A DNA stretch of 64,000 nt, from NCBI GenBank assembly GCA_031216915.1, contig CM062289.1, positions 393,974,674 through 394,038,673 of the forward strand. Reading direction: 5' to 3'. Below are positions 45,570 through 56,599 of the stretch, piece by piece. The first letter of the stretch is position 1. Each line of letters starts with the position of its first letter. A program made the translations under genes and the position numbers. The notes under the pieces were generated by a model that was not told where the DNA came from, made no database searches, and saw only the letters and a program-made list of their open reading frames with translations. The DNA comes from Pictodentalium vernedei. Its lineage: Eukaryota; Mollusca; Scaphopoda; Dentaliida; Dentaliidae.

Positions 45570-45846
45570 TATCTCCCTCACTCTCACCACCGACACTCAT
45601 ACATGCACATAATGGATCGCTAAAACAAGTGTACGCCCCGCCCAACCTTCTCTTAATATTGGTCAACTAGTGTGCGGAAAAGGGACGTCAATATATAATG
45701 GAAGATCTAAGGGGGTGTACTTTATGCAATTACTGGCATTTGGTTGGGTTCTGAGCATGTAGTGTGCCTAATATATCTAAGCCCACGTGGCATCGACCCG
45801 AGTCGGACTTCTCGCCTTATGCCAGAACATTTGCACGCGAAAATGG

Positions 45847-45894
45847 CAAGGCATTCGTATCGCCTTACGACAAGGCATTCGTATCGCCTTACCA
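45847..45894. repeat. 24-bp tandem duplication
   Basis: CAAGGCATTCGTATCGCCTT plus ACSA, twice. Confidence 0.9.
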
Positions 45895-45899
45895 TCGTA

Positions 45900-46670
45900 T
45901 TGTAATCCACACTGAGTTACGATATTGAGTCGTTAATGTTTTCTTGTTGTGGAAAGTTTGTTTAGATAATGAGAACTCCTTTCCAATAAGTTTAGGCGGG
46001 AACGAAGAGGGCGTGAATAACCATTCGTTTCTCGCGAAAAAGGTCGTTTAACGAGTTTCTTATTTTTTTAAAAAACAATTCCATGTTTTTTTTTTTTATC
46101 TAACAATCATATAGATTTTGGCCTGAAAACAACGAGAAACGGTACGTATCACATAATGTGTTCCGATTCCGTATCATATAGACGACTGATTCTGATTTCG
46201 TATCATATAGACGACTCGTTTCCGGTAATGCGGCGGGCTATCATAACAGACCCATGATTACAGTCTATGTGCGTTTCAGTGATCGACTCAGCTGATCGCA
46301 TACAAAACAAAACAACATTCCTTACAGTTAGCTATAGAACTATTAATAGACAATGACCCCCACCCCACACCCCACCCCAATAAACACTGATTAAACGAAA
46401 TAAAAACAAACCTTTATTAGTTAAATAGTTGGAATGGGCAAACTATTTAAAAATAAAGTGACACTGAAAGTGAATAATTTGACAACACAACTTTGAAAAT
46501 TGCGGTGACCGCTTTACTCATTGTTTGTTAGAGTGCACAACAATATAGTCCCATAAAATATGGGTTTTTTTAAAACTTTTTTTCACCCAACATTATGTCC
46601 CAAAACTGTTTTAATAATCTAAGATTTAATCTGTTTATGTGAGAGAATTGTTAGATAAATGAATTGTCAT
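45900..46670. other. unassigned sequence
   Basis: CGTATCATATAGACGACT occurs twice at about 46171 and 46199; otherwise nothing recognised. Confidence 0.4.
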
Positions 46671-46816
46671 GATAATGTGCATGTCCTGTGATTTGTATCA
46701 GATTCTCAGTGGTGTCCAAAAATGGGATCACAACTCGCCGGAAAAGCCGGCGAGTTGAGATCCCATTCTGGACACCGCCTCGAATCTAATACAAATCACA
46801 AGACATGCACATTATC
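46671..46816. repeat. 146-bp palindrome
   Basis: GATAATGTGCATGTCCTGTG, ATTTGTATCAGATTC and AACTCGCCGG pair with their mirrors around AAAAG. To the right, GATTCAAAGGGGTTAA at about 46983-46998 may be the end of an enclosing TTAA-type MITE. Confidence 0.8.
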
Positions 46817-46998
46817 ATTATAATCTGCATTATAACTGAGCAACTAGAAAATAAAACTTCAATTTTTTCCGGACATAAAATAGTATCCTCAATTTGAAGG
46901 CTTCTTATGATTTTCAGCAGCCTTGTAAACATTAGTTTAAGTTCTAGATGAACAAATGTGTCAATACCCTTCTGGGATAGAGGATTCAAAGGGGTTAA

Positions 46999-48009
46999 AA
47001 CAGAGGAAAAAACTCATAAATAACCCCTAAATATGTAAAAGAAAAAAAACACCCTTGGGAACCTGGTTCTAAAATCGTGTAAACACGTCACGATGAAGTG
47101 AACGGATCCACACATCTATTTGAATAAATATGAATAAATGTGAATAAAAAACGAAAATGTTAACGTTTGCTCCTATACAGAGACCCAAAGGGAACGACCC
47201 GATTGGCACTTTAAAGAGCCCATCATCGCTCTGAATGCTCTGCGTGTTGTTCCAAATTCAAAATATTCCCGGGTTGTGGTAAGTTCTCAGCCAAAGGTTT
47301 AATGGTTGTCGAAACGACAATACAATATTTTCTTTCTATTTCACGAATCGGGAAAAATACATTCAAACGAATTTGAGAAGTTTCCCAAACTGAGTGATCA
47401 TTGCACAATGTCGAGGTGGGTGGATTAAAAAAAATGTCATTGGAAAAAAACAAAGCCGAGCCATCAGAATACAACCTGTAACACCTAAATCGAAACCATC
47501 TGATAGAATACTTAAAAAGAGTTATAAATAAGTGATACAGATAGTGTCTCCCAATGATAGAAAGATGCACCTGTGACTCCAACCAGAAGTCTTTACATTA
47601 CCAATCAACGTCCTCAAAACCTCGTTGTACTAGTTATTAAACTGATGAATATTGGTATCGTACGAAAGATACTAGAATATTCTTAATGTCTCGAGTGACC
47701 AATTCACACTCGCGAGCATATTCGAACTTGACAGATATGATTCAATGGCGTTCATGTTTGGCAGCTTACTAATCTCGGTGGACAAAACACTAAAAAACGT
47801 TGTATCAAATTATGAAGTGATGTGTCGCACGTTTATACTTCATTTGTCAATGTCATCGAAAAGAAATATTGGTTGTAGCAACATGTCATCTAGGATGATG
47901 TCACATGAATGGTTTTATGACAGCGTTTCATAGGTGCATAAAGACAAAGAGATTTGTTTGAAGCAACATTGAACAGTTAGAAGCCGAGTACACTGGAAAA
48001 AAAACAGTG
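46999..48009. other. unassigned sequence
   Basis: No feature recognised. Confidence 0.35.
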
Positions 48010-48095
48010 AGCCAGAATTACTTAACACGCACTGAACTCTGTCAGACAAGACTGAGTGGGTTAAATTCCTAGTTGCATTTTGGGAAAATATTTCT
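48010..48095. mobile_element. family D MITE, right half
   Basis: GAACTCTGTCAGACAAGACT then GGTTAAATTCCTAGTTGC matches the right side of family D. Confidence 0.6.
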
Positions 48096-48130
48096 TCTGG
48101 AACTTCTGAGTTTTATTGACATTTTTCATT

Positions 48131-48290
48131 TAGCGACACTTTCGACAGACAGGATCACCTCGACTCGACAGTTTCACGAGTGGGTGAATCCGGAGTACCC
48201 GAAGAGAACCACCGAGCAGCGGCGAACAACCGTCAGACTCCTCAATGTACCAACTCCACACATGTAGGACTATCATTGGTTAAGGCAACA
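48131..48290 (-). mobile_element. SINE fragment
   Basis: The 3' part of the SINE body: AGCGACACTTTCGACAG, ACAGTTTCACGAGTGGGTG, GAACCACCGAGCAGCGGCGA. Confidence 0.75.
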
Positions 48291-48347
48291 GGGTTTTAGC
48301 GTTGCAAATAGCGTCTTGTTGCACTCAAGGGACGATATTGTGTGTCA

Positions 48348-49114
48348 ATATATAGAGGATATGGAATGAGTGTTTTTCTCATATAATATTTATGAAACGA
48401 GTGTAAGAATTTTCCGTTTGGGCGAGCCTCTGGCGAGCCCAAACGGAAAATTCGGATGAGTTTCATAAATATTATATGAGAAAAACACTCATTTCATATT
48501 CTATTTATCATATGACACACACACGCACAAATTAGCCACTTAGTATGATTTTTTAACCCATCACCTAAATTGAGTTGCAGACGGCACTTGGAAAAAACAT
48601 CCTCGTATAACAAATTTTTTTAATTTTTTGCTTCCAAAACACAGGTTATGACCCCTCATTGGAACAAGCGCGACACGTTAGTTCCAATGAGGGGGTCATA
48701 ACCTATGTTTTGGAAGCAAAAAGTGAAAATATAAAAGAAAATGAATGGCGTTTTTCTTGTATTGCGCGAGACGGTTTTTGCCGTTACGTTAGGTAAAAGA
48801 TTAATACAATATAACCCACCCGAAATAGGACAGATAACGTAAATTCTCCCTACTGAAATTATGCAAATGTGACCCCGTTGTATTTTGTTTAGCCAATCAA
48901 ATTGTCCAGTTTAGAAATTGACCAATGAAAGCTCCCAACTCTAATTATGCAAATTATGAAAATGTGGCCCAGTTGTATTTTGTTCAGCCAATCAAATTGT
49001 CTAGTTTTGAAATTGACCAATTAAATTGACGGAAGGCTTTATTTATCACTGATTAATATGAAAACAAAATATCAAATGTTTTAAAGTAAACAAAACGGAC
49101 AAGTCATATGATAA
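48348..49114. mobile_element. family L composite unit, copy 3
   Basis: Same structure as copies 1 and 2, with the GCGAGCCTCTGGCGAGCC loop like copy 2. Confidence 0.82.
48557..48800. mobile_element. family B MITE inside L copy 3
   Basis: TTAA both sides; the hairpin centre AAGCGCGACACGTTAG has lost pairing, unlike copies 1 and 2. Confidence 0.88.
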
Positions 49115-49214
49115 CATTTGCTTATCTATAATGAAATTCTGATATTTTGATATCAGCGTTCCGGGTTTAAATGAAAGGAAGATATATATATGTAGGGTTA
49201 TTAATTTAACCAAT

Positions 49215-49420
49215 GAGGCTTGGAGAGTGGGTTTTGGTTTTTTGGACATATTTTGAAAGTAACCACGGAATCAATTATAAAGGGTTGTTTTGGCAAAACA
49301 AATAAGGAGAAAATAAAATAAATACAAAAGTTCACTGCTCGGAATGAAGTACGCTTTTTATCCTCGAGTGGGGTGCGCGGAGATATATTTCACGTATCGC
49401 ACTCGAATCCGAGCAGTGAA
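49215..49420. repeat. repeat flank plus shortened palindrome
   Basis: GTAACCACGGAATCAATTAT and AATAAGGAGAAAATAAAATA match 22985-23100, followed by TTCACTGCTCGGAATGAAGT and an inner-deleted mirror ending CCGAGCAGTGAA. Confidence 0.7.
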
Positions 49421-49659
49421 CTATTGTCTATATAAATTATAAAACCGCGTTCAACAAATACTGGCAATACTGCTGAAACCATTCTGTTCTCATCGTTCTT
49501 ACAACAATCTCTACAATGCTATCTCTATACTACTATGTTGTGGGGACCAGAGGACATGGCAATACATATCCTTTGTTGTGAGTTGTTTCCTTCTATTAAT
49601 GTCTAGTTATTGTAAAAATATTGCGCACTTATCGTTCGTGGTTGTCATTCCTTCGGATA

Positions 49660-49886
49660 CTTATTTATTTACTGGTTTTTAAAGTCACTTTCAGTATCGA
49701 AGGCCATATCACGAGGGCAACACAGGTATGAACTCATCTTCAGCCAATCGTCTATACCTGTGCTGCCCACTTCAGAGGACTTCCACCTCAGGCATTGTTG
49801 ACATGTCCAATTTTACCGGCAATGAAGAACTTGTTAACCACAGTAAATGAGCACTGCTCCACTTCCCGGGGTCCCCATGATGGAGA
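49660..49886. mobile_element. second SINE-like family, delimited copy
   Basis: Starts with TTATTTATTTACTGGTTTTT and ends in GGTCCCCATGATGGAG, flanked by the exact 13-bp duplication ATTCCTTCGGATA (49647-49659, 49887-49899). It contains GCCCACTTCAGAGGACTTCC and CACTGCTCCACTTCCCGGGG, shared with 54424-54565 and 54870-55010. Confidence 0.82.
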
Positions 49887-49942
49887 ATTCCTTCGGATAA
49901 TAGCGAAGGTGAAACAAGGAGAGTAGTCGGCAGCGGATTTTA

Positions 49943-50183
49943 CCCCTTTACCAAATGTAGAGGATATCAAAATTTATTATTTCAAATTTTATTTTATCAT
50001 TTTTTAAAAAAAGTTTTAACAAAACCATATCATGTGACTCCACATTAGAACGAGCCCGACGGGCTCGTTCTAATGAGAGGTAACATGATATGGGTATATG
50101 AAACTTGTTGAAAAACTATAATTTTTCAACTGCTTAATTTGCTTATGATGCGGGCGGATAGGGCTGATTCTTTGGGGACAGGG
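49943..50183. mobile_element. family A MITE, reverse orientation, aged ends
   Basis: CCCCTTTACCAAATG and GGGGACAGGG ends with TTTA on the left. The hairpin TTAGAACGAGCCC / GGGCTCGTTCTAA differs from consensus at two sites on both arms. Confidence 0.85.
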
Positions 50184-50748
50184 TTCATGGGTTGTAATCT
50201 TATGTCAGTTATATTCGCATGTACTGTTTATACCCAGCGCTTCCATATCGATTTAATTTTACACGTCTATCCCACATTTCATACTCAGATAAAGGGACAG
50301 GTAATTCATTTCAATTGTTATTATTTAATTTAGAGTCATTGCTTCCATTATAGTATACCCTTCGGCAGCCAAAATCTCCTCCATTTTTAACTTTGCAGTC
50401 ATGTCAATGTCTGTGCAGACAACAGTTTTATTATTATTAACATGGGCTAATACACCCGGTCGCGAATACTCAGAACATAAACTAGTGTGAACAGCCCACG
50501 TGAATACTAAATCCTAACAGCCCACGTGAAGCAATTGCATTTAACTGCACTGTCTGGCACGCCCACAATTCGTTTTAACAAATGGGCGTGGACGAAGCAA
50601 AAACATTTACACGATAGGAAAAATATTCCTTGGGTTAATGAAAAACCCAGCTCGACCAATCATATGCATGCAAATCGAATATCATTAAAGAAAATTAAAA
50701 GGACGATTGGGTAGTATTTCAACACTACAGCTCTACATGATTGTAAAA
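50184..50748. other. unassigned sequence
   Basis: ACAGCCCACGTGAA occurs twice (50492, 50519). Nothing else recognised. Confidence 0.35.
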
Positions 50749-50752
50749 TTAA

Positions 50753-50871
50753 CCCTTTCAACACTAGTGGCCTGGAAGGTATCATTTCATTCAATACTGT
50801 CAACGGCGAAATGGACGAAACCATCCTGGTTTCTTGGGAGGTTCAGTAATAATTTAATCCAACAGCTTTGT
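50753..50871. mobile_element. family H MITE, left half
   Basis: TTAA then CCCTTTCAACACTAGTGG, and the arm GAGGTTCAGTAATAATTTAA TCCAACAGC; cut off by a SINE fragment. Confidence 0.7.
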
Positions 50872-51023
50872 CTCTTAGTGCACAGTGCCACCGTGCCCCC
50901 ACGCAGTCAGTCGGGATTAAGTGTCTTCCCAAGGACACAACACAGTTACCCCAGGCGGGCATCGAACAGTAAACCTTTAGGTTTGAAATCAAATGTCATC
51001 ACCACTGAGCCACCGCCTTCCCG
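50872..51023 (-). mobile_element. SINE fragment, head part
   Basis: Head of the GGACTTCAAACC type (here TTTGATTTCAAACC) and the first body blocks up to GCACGGTGGCACTGTG. Confidence 0.78.
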
Positions 51024-51159
51024 ATTATTGGTGCAAAATCATGATGTGTATATCACCTGCAAAATAACTGACTCAAGTAATCTAAAATCCTTGTAACCGT
51101 CTACGATTATGCAACACGTCCAAACCTTTTCCAACTATGACAAAATGAGTTGCCTAATT

Positions 51160-51412
51160 GTTTGTTTATTTATTGGAGTTTGATGACACTTCCAACTGCC
51201 AGGCGCTCGTCGTGTCGGACTGTTTTACCGATGGAGAAAACCGGAGAACCACAGAGCAACAGCGAGGAAATGTCGGACACTCCAACTTACTAACCCGATA
51301 CAAGCATCGTTAGCATCGGTTGAAGGGACGTGTGCAATCGTCGTGTCTTACATCTTAATGCACAATACCATCGTGCTCCAACTTAGGTAATGGGAAATGG
51401 TTGCCTAATAAG
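51160..51412 (-). mobile_element. SINE, old
   Basis: Tail TTTATTTATTGGAGTTTGAT and the body to CAATACCATCGTGCTCCAAC; head lost. Confidence 0.75.
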
Positions 51413-51961
51413 GTTGTTTGATTGGTCATTATAAGGAAAAACCATGGTACAACATGTTACAGCCCCATGGATCAGTACCATGCCGTATAAAAGTTCTTTT
51501 TATAGTATGGGGAGGGGCCCACCATCGAAATCATCTTCGAAGTGGTAGACTATACTTGCCCGAAAATAAAACACCACAGCACCCTCAGGGAGAGGTAGCA
51601 CCTTTGTGACAGGACCCAACCTTCCACACTGGTCCTCACCCGAGGGTTCAATCAACATCAATCAACGCAGCCAACCTTCCACCCGTGACACTTTAGCCAG
51701 AAAATTCTGCCGAGTACCTGAACCTTTTCATCTTTCAATACGCCTTGACATAAATCCAAAAGATCTCAAACAGCCAATGAGGGTCAAAAGAGGCTTGCCC
51801 CAAACCGTCCCTGCGCGCCTTCGGCGCGCGAAACCATTCCGTTCGGGGAGGAGGTGAAAATTGTAACCCAACATTTCAATGAAGAGTTTTGGATATCAGT
51901 CCTGTGGGTTTAACAGAAACCGTGCATATAAGGATGGTTAGCATTAACATGGTATGATTAG
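51413..51961. other. unassigned sequence
   Basis: Two adjoining open frames (51418-51609, 51606-51857) show no domain. CTTCCAC recurs. I cannot support a gene. Confidence 0.35.
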
Positions 51962-52199
51962 CCCTTTGAACCCGAGCGATCGATACCATTTAAGGATCCT
52001 GATAGGACCTTGATTTTTTAAACAGACAATTTCTTCGAGACTTTGAACGGTAGACCAACTAATATTTTCAACGTGCAGCCCGAAGGCTGCACGTTGAAAA
52101 TATTAATTGATCTACCCCAAAATAACGAATATGGACTCTTCCAATTGATGACATTGAGCTGGGATTGAAGATACCATCAGAATTCCAGTGTTGAAAGGG
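51962..52199. mobile_element. family K MITE
   Basis: Ends CCCTTTGAACCCGAGCG and GTGTTGAAAGGG; flanks TTAG and TTAA. Perfect hairpin ATATTTTCAACGTGCAGCCC. Confidence 0.9.
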
Positions 52200-52851
52200 T
52201 TAAATATGTGAACTAACGATAACGTAATTAATCAATTTCCTTAAGTGGTAATTAAACTGAATATCGTCTAATGAGAGCAGCATAATTTCCTGCATGGATT
52301 ATCAATCTCCGTAACTTATAAGTAGTTTTCCGAATGAGTTTCCTTATTATTCATTAAACCCTTGTTCTACAAAACATGCACGTCTTATTTCATCCCAATA
52401 ACAAGGATTGGAAGTACCCATAATTAAATGTATAATAGATTAATATTTTCAACCCCTATCCTAACGGTTACGTGGTGAGTAAATTAATAATCTGCCCTAT
52501 AAATTCACAAGGGGGTATTTAAAAATGTAATTAGGGCTCCGTATTTAATGGTCTTTGGAACAGTATGCCATGTCAAGAAGGCTAAGTGTTTCATTCAAAT
52601 TTTGAATTTTATACATGTAGTGTTATGAGAGTTAAGTGTTTCCTTTGAATGTTAGGCACGACCTGAATGCTATACACTTTGGTGTGGTAGAACAACGTGT
52701 ACGTTATAGGATACGCAAGATTACGCTTTTTAGATTTATTATTCATTGGGGCATAGATTTCCTGTAAATAACACAAGAGCACGTGGAAAACAGGGTTATG
52801 GGCTGCCGAAGAGGGGAAAAGCTCTTTCATAAATTTTATCAATTGCTATTA

Positions 52852-53182
52852 TTTATTTATTTATTGGTGTTTAAGGTCACATACTTATGCACAAGGGCTA
52901 ATCATGACCGTGACAATTTTACGGATGGAGGAAGCCGGAGTACCTGGAGAGAACCACCGAGCAACGACGAGCAGCTGCCAGCTCCCCTTCATCGTAACTT
53001 CGCACCGTAGCACAGGCAGGGTTAGATTGGTTGAAGACATGCGCACCATCGACGTGCAGTACGCCTTAGTACACGGCGCCATCGTGCCCCCATGTGGACA
53101 ATCGGGGCTAAGTGCCTTGCCCAAGGACACAACGCGGGAGTCCGAATCGATCGCTCAGATGGTCACCCATCCGGGGACATCC
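52852..53182 (-). mobile_element. 5S-type SINE, 5'-truncated in the head
   Basis: Exact duplication ATTGCTATTA (52842-52851, 53183-53192). The head begins within the 5S-like part (GATGGGTGACCATCTGAGCG), so box A is missing. Body and tail are complete. Confidence 0.88.
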
Positions 53183-53819
53183 ATTGCTATTAAGTTTTTA
53201 GATGAGTAATTATAATACAATACAAATCAACCTCTCAATTTAGACAGACAATTAAATTATTATCAGCTGATAAATATCCGATCTTAACGATCTTGAACAC
53301 CTCTTCATTTGGCCCTGATACATCCCAAAACACGGAGAAACATTAAAAACTTCACCACGAAGATGAAGAGATAAAATGAATGTAGGTATTTCACATGGCC
53401 AATGACCAGAATGACAAAATATATTATATGACCATTCTAAATAGCTTATAAGGATTGCTATAGTTTGTTCATTAGATCAGGTTCATTATTAACTTTTCCA
53501 AATCAATATCACGCCTGTCTCAAACAAGGCTCGTGTGACATCACTGACGTGCGAGCGTTTTAGAGGCGACAGTTTTACAAACGGGAAGTATTTTGTTTGC
53601 GCTGAACATTCCGGGCAAACAGTCCGATTTTTTTGGTGTACACGTCAGGTGAATGCAATTTTTAAATATTCACTGTCATATAATCAATACATTATTGCAT
53701 TGGTCAAGCCATCGGGATTTATTTATATATACGCTAAACGATAGATTATCGAAGAAATTGCGGAAAGATAGAAATCGTATTCCACACTGTGAAGATATAC
53801 AAATTTTCACTTTCACTGC
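53183..53819. other. unassigned sequence
   Basis: No feature recognised. Confidence 0.35.
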
Positions 53820-54356
53820 ATCAATCAAAATAGTGGCTTTCAAAGCATCACTTCAAGGTGAATACGAGTAAAATTATCACTGGAAATGATCAATTTGTTC
53901 TAAAAACGTATAATGAAAAGTAAATCTAGTGTTTTTGAGTGGATACCGATCATTTCCAGCAATAATTCAACACGTATTTACCTTGAATTGATGGATGACA
54001 CCCGCTAGTCCAAACATGGCCTGAAAGTCCGTAATATACGTTTTTGGTTTGGTACGTCCTTTGAAGGACGTACCAAACCAAAAACTTATATTACGGACTT
54101 TCAGGCCATGTTTGGACTAGAAACCCACCAGCTGAATCAGATCGCAAGACGCTATCTGTTTCAATGATTCAATGCACTATTTACTTTCATGCATCAATCA
54201 ATTCAAGGTTGAAACGAGTGGAATTATCAAATTCTTATAAAAAGGGTATAATAAAAGGAAAATCTAGTGTTTTTGAGTGGAAGCGCGAGCGAAAAATAAT
54301 CATTTGTCTCGGTCACAAGTGAGAGAATTTTCGGTATCCACTCAAAAACACTAGAT
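53820..54356. repeat. pair of related hairpin repeats flanking a palindrome
   Basis: AATCTAGTGTTTTTGAGTGG occurs directly at 53923 and 54261 and inverted at 54337-54356. Around the first, CTGGAAATGATC and GATCATTTCCAG also pair. The palindrome at 54004-54120 sits between. Confidence 0.7.
54004..54120. repeat. 117-bp palindrome with 57-bp arms
   Basis: CTAGTCCAAACATGGCCTGA ... GGTTTGGTACGTCCTT and its mirror differ at a single base (ACGTATAT against ACTTATAT), with a loop of about 3 bases. Confidence 0.93.
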
Positions 54357-54362
54357 ATCCTC

Positions 54363-54365
54363 TAT

Positions 54366-54420
<55 letters not shown>

Positions 54421-54423
54421 TTT
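54363..54423. repeat. (TTTA)n microsatellite
   Basis: About 15 uninterrupted units, joined to a SINE-like sequence as its A-rich tail. Confidence 0.95.
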
Positions 54424-54565
54424 GTACCCAAGTTGCCCACTTTAGAGGACTTCTACTCAAGCATTGGCGACTGGGTCCTATTTAACCAGTAAAACAAAGC
54501 TTGTTTACCACAGTAAACAAGTACTTCTTCACTTCCCGGGGTACCACCGAGGACAACGATACACT
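54424..54565. mobile_element. second SINE-like family, copy
   Basis: Shares GCCCACTTTAGAGGACTTC, AACCAGTAAAACAAAGCTTG and CTTCACTTCCCGGGGTACC with 49660-49886. Confidence 0.72.
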
Positions 54566-54869
54566 GTCTCCGGTATAAAATGGCTTTGTTTGATTGATTG
54601 TTACAGTATCGTGATTTTCGAGGTTCTATATTAAGCTATGCACAAAATTAATAGTTCAATGCAAGCAACTTGAACATCCAGACTGCTGTAATGACATGTA
54701 TGCATGGTATATACAATACTGGTAAGATATTATCTGCCATCCTTTTGAATGAGGCCTTGGATGTGCTATCACATTTCTGCCAGTGCTGAGTATATGTAGT
54801 GGGTGAAGGATTACTTCCAGTATCTGTGTTTATATCATGAACACTACACAAGTATGATGTCGAGTTTAC

Positions 54870-55010
54870 CCGGTCGTTTATAAGTATCCTGCAACTTCTG
54901 GGGACTTGCCTCCAGTCGTTGGTAACCGGATCCTATCATACCATCAAAGCATAACTAGTCTAGAACTGGAATTAAACACTGCTCCACTTCCAGCGACATC
55001 TAATGGGAAC
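54870..55010. mobile_element. second SINE-like family, decayed copy
   Basis: TCTGGGGACTTGCCTCCAGT and CACTGCTCCACTTCCAGCGA align in order with 54424-54565. Confidence 0.6.
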
Positions 55011-55669
55011 AATGCATGATGTCTGTTTGTCCACTTATCTCCATTCAGCTGTACTGTTGGAAAATTAACGAAAAACATCGCGACTAATTCTGCCCTCTTC
55101 AAGCTGGCGCCAAGTCAATCAATGCGCTAACTCCTCCTATCCATTAGTTTAATGACGCGAAAGCTGTTACGCTGAGTCTGTAGTCACAGCGCAACCGCTT
55201 CCACATCATAAAACATCAAATGGAAGCCCAACGCGAAAACTAATAACACAATATTAACTTTCCAATCCCAGCATTTGGCTTTTTTATCAATAATAACTTA
55301 AATAACTTTTTAAATATTCAAATTGCATTGCCCCGAAAATGCACACATCATCAACGCATTCATATTTTGCAAACATTAAAGCATTTTTTTTTTAAAAAAA
55401 GCGAACGGCGATTGTGGGGTGTCACAACATTGAAAATCTTCGAAACAAAGAATTGTTTAACATTGTTTATTCATAGCAACATTCAGCCCTACTCTAAGAT
55501 TGTTGTAGGTGAGCCACTTTTCTATATTGGGCTAATGAGCATTCGTGCAATCCGACTGTACAGAGATCCCTGTGTATGGCACATGTAATTTTATTGTAGC
55601 CAACATCATAAATTCAGATCTTTGCATGCCGTTGGCGGATATTCCTGTCCACGACATGATTTCTCTTGC
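55011..55669. other. unassigned sequence
   Basis: No feature recognised. Confidence 0.35.
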
Positions 55670-55850
55670 CACTGAAGTATAATTTTGGAACATTCAGTCA
55701 AATTTTACTCCCGAATCTACTTTTTCACCATCGATTTCTTGAGTTAAATTTGGATGAATTATTCATGAAATCTAGTCATGGCTGCTTCAAAGCAGCCATG
55801 ACCAGATTTTATGAAAAATATCTTGAAAATACTCAGCAGGGCAAGAGTTA
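55670..55850. mobile_element. family I MITE
   Basis: CTCTTGCCACTGAAGTAT on the left and ATACTCAGCAGGGCAAGAG then TTAA on the right are inverted. Hairpin AATCTAGTCATGGCTGC / GCAGCCATGACCAGATT. Confidence 0.75.
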
Positions 55851-55851
55851 A

Positions 55852-56599
55852 ACAATATCTGTTCAGCAAGAATGGTATTATAAATACAAAAATGTAACTG
55901 CGACCATCAACTAAAAACAATTCTACCCTGTGTAGAGCAGGAGACTATGTAATATTGTCAAGATGAATGAAACTACAACGCAGATCTCACGTAACATACA
56001 CAACCTTGGCATGTGTGTGCGTGTGTGTGTGGGCGCCACTACTTCACAGTGCCACACACATTTGATCCAATATTGCAAAGTTTTTATGGGTGTACATTTA
56101 CGCAATCCTCACATGTGATGTTCACCAGTGACGAACCAGGGTCTTCCCCCGATGGATGATTCACATATACGTGGACTGGCAGACATTATGCCACCCGAAG
56201 ATGTGGGAAATATTGTCCAGTAGATGAGAACTGGACGAAAAAGTGAAAAAGTCCCATCGTGGGAAGAGGTGGGTTTGATCTGGCTGCTATAACTGGTTTT
56301 GTATTAACTTACATCAATGTTTTGGTAAAGACAAATAAGAATAGAAGAATAGACAAAAAAGGTGACACACCACATTGTCGTAACATTAAGACAACGGTAT
56401 TTGGGGTCAGAAATACCTCCAAAACGCATGCTTCTTGTGTTTGACTTCGAAATTTACCGAAAGCATGACCATAGTATATGACACACGTTTACTAAGAATG
56501 GCACCCACTATACCTGTTGCCGTGGAGGTAAGATTTGGAAAAGTAATGATCCGTACTTCAAATTAATCAAGCATAAGTAGGTTACAGAACTGTTGAAGT
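55852..56599. other. unassigned sequence
   Basis: A short GT-rich run at 56014-56031; otherwise nothing recognised. Confidence 0.35.

Noticed and set aside
45303..45666. Frame with a long RE repeat
   Set aside because: Translation of the (CT)n microsatellite.
51418..51857. Two adjoining plus-strand frames
   Set aside because: No recognisable motif and a frame change between them; chance is as likely.
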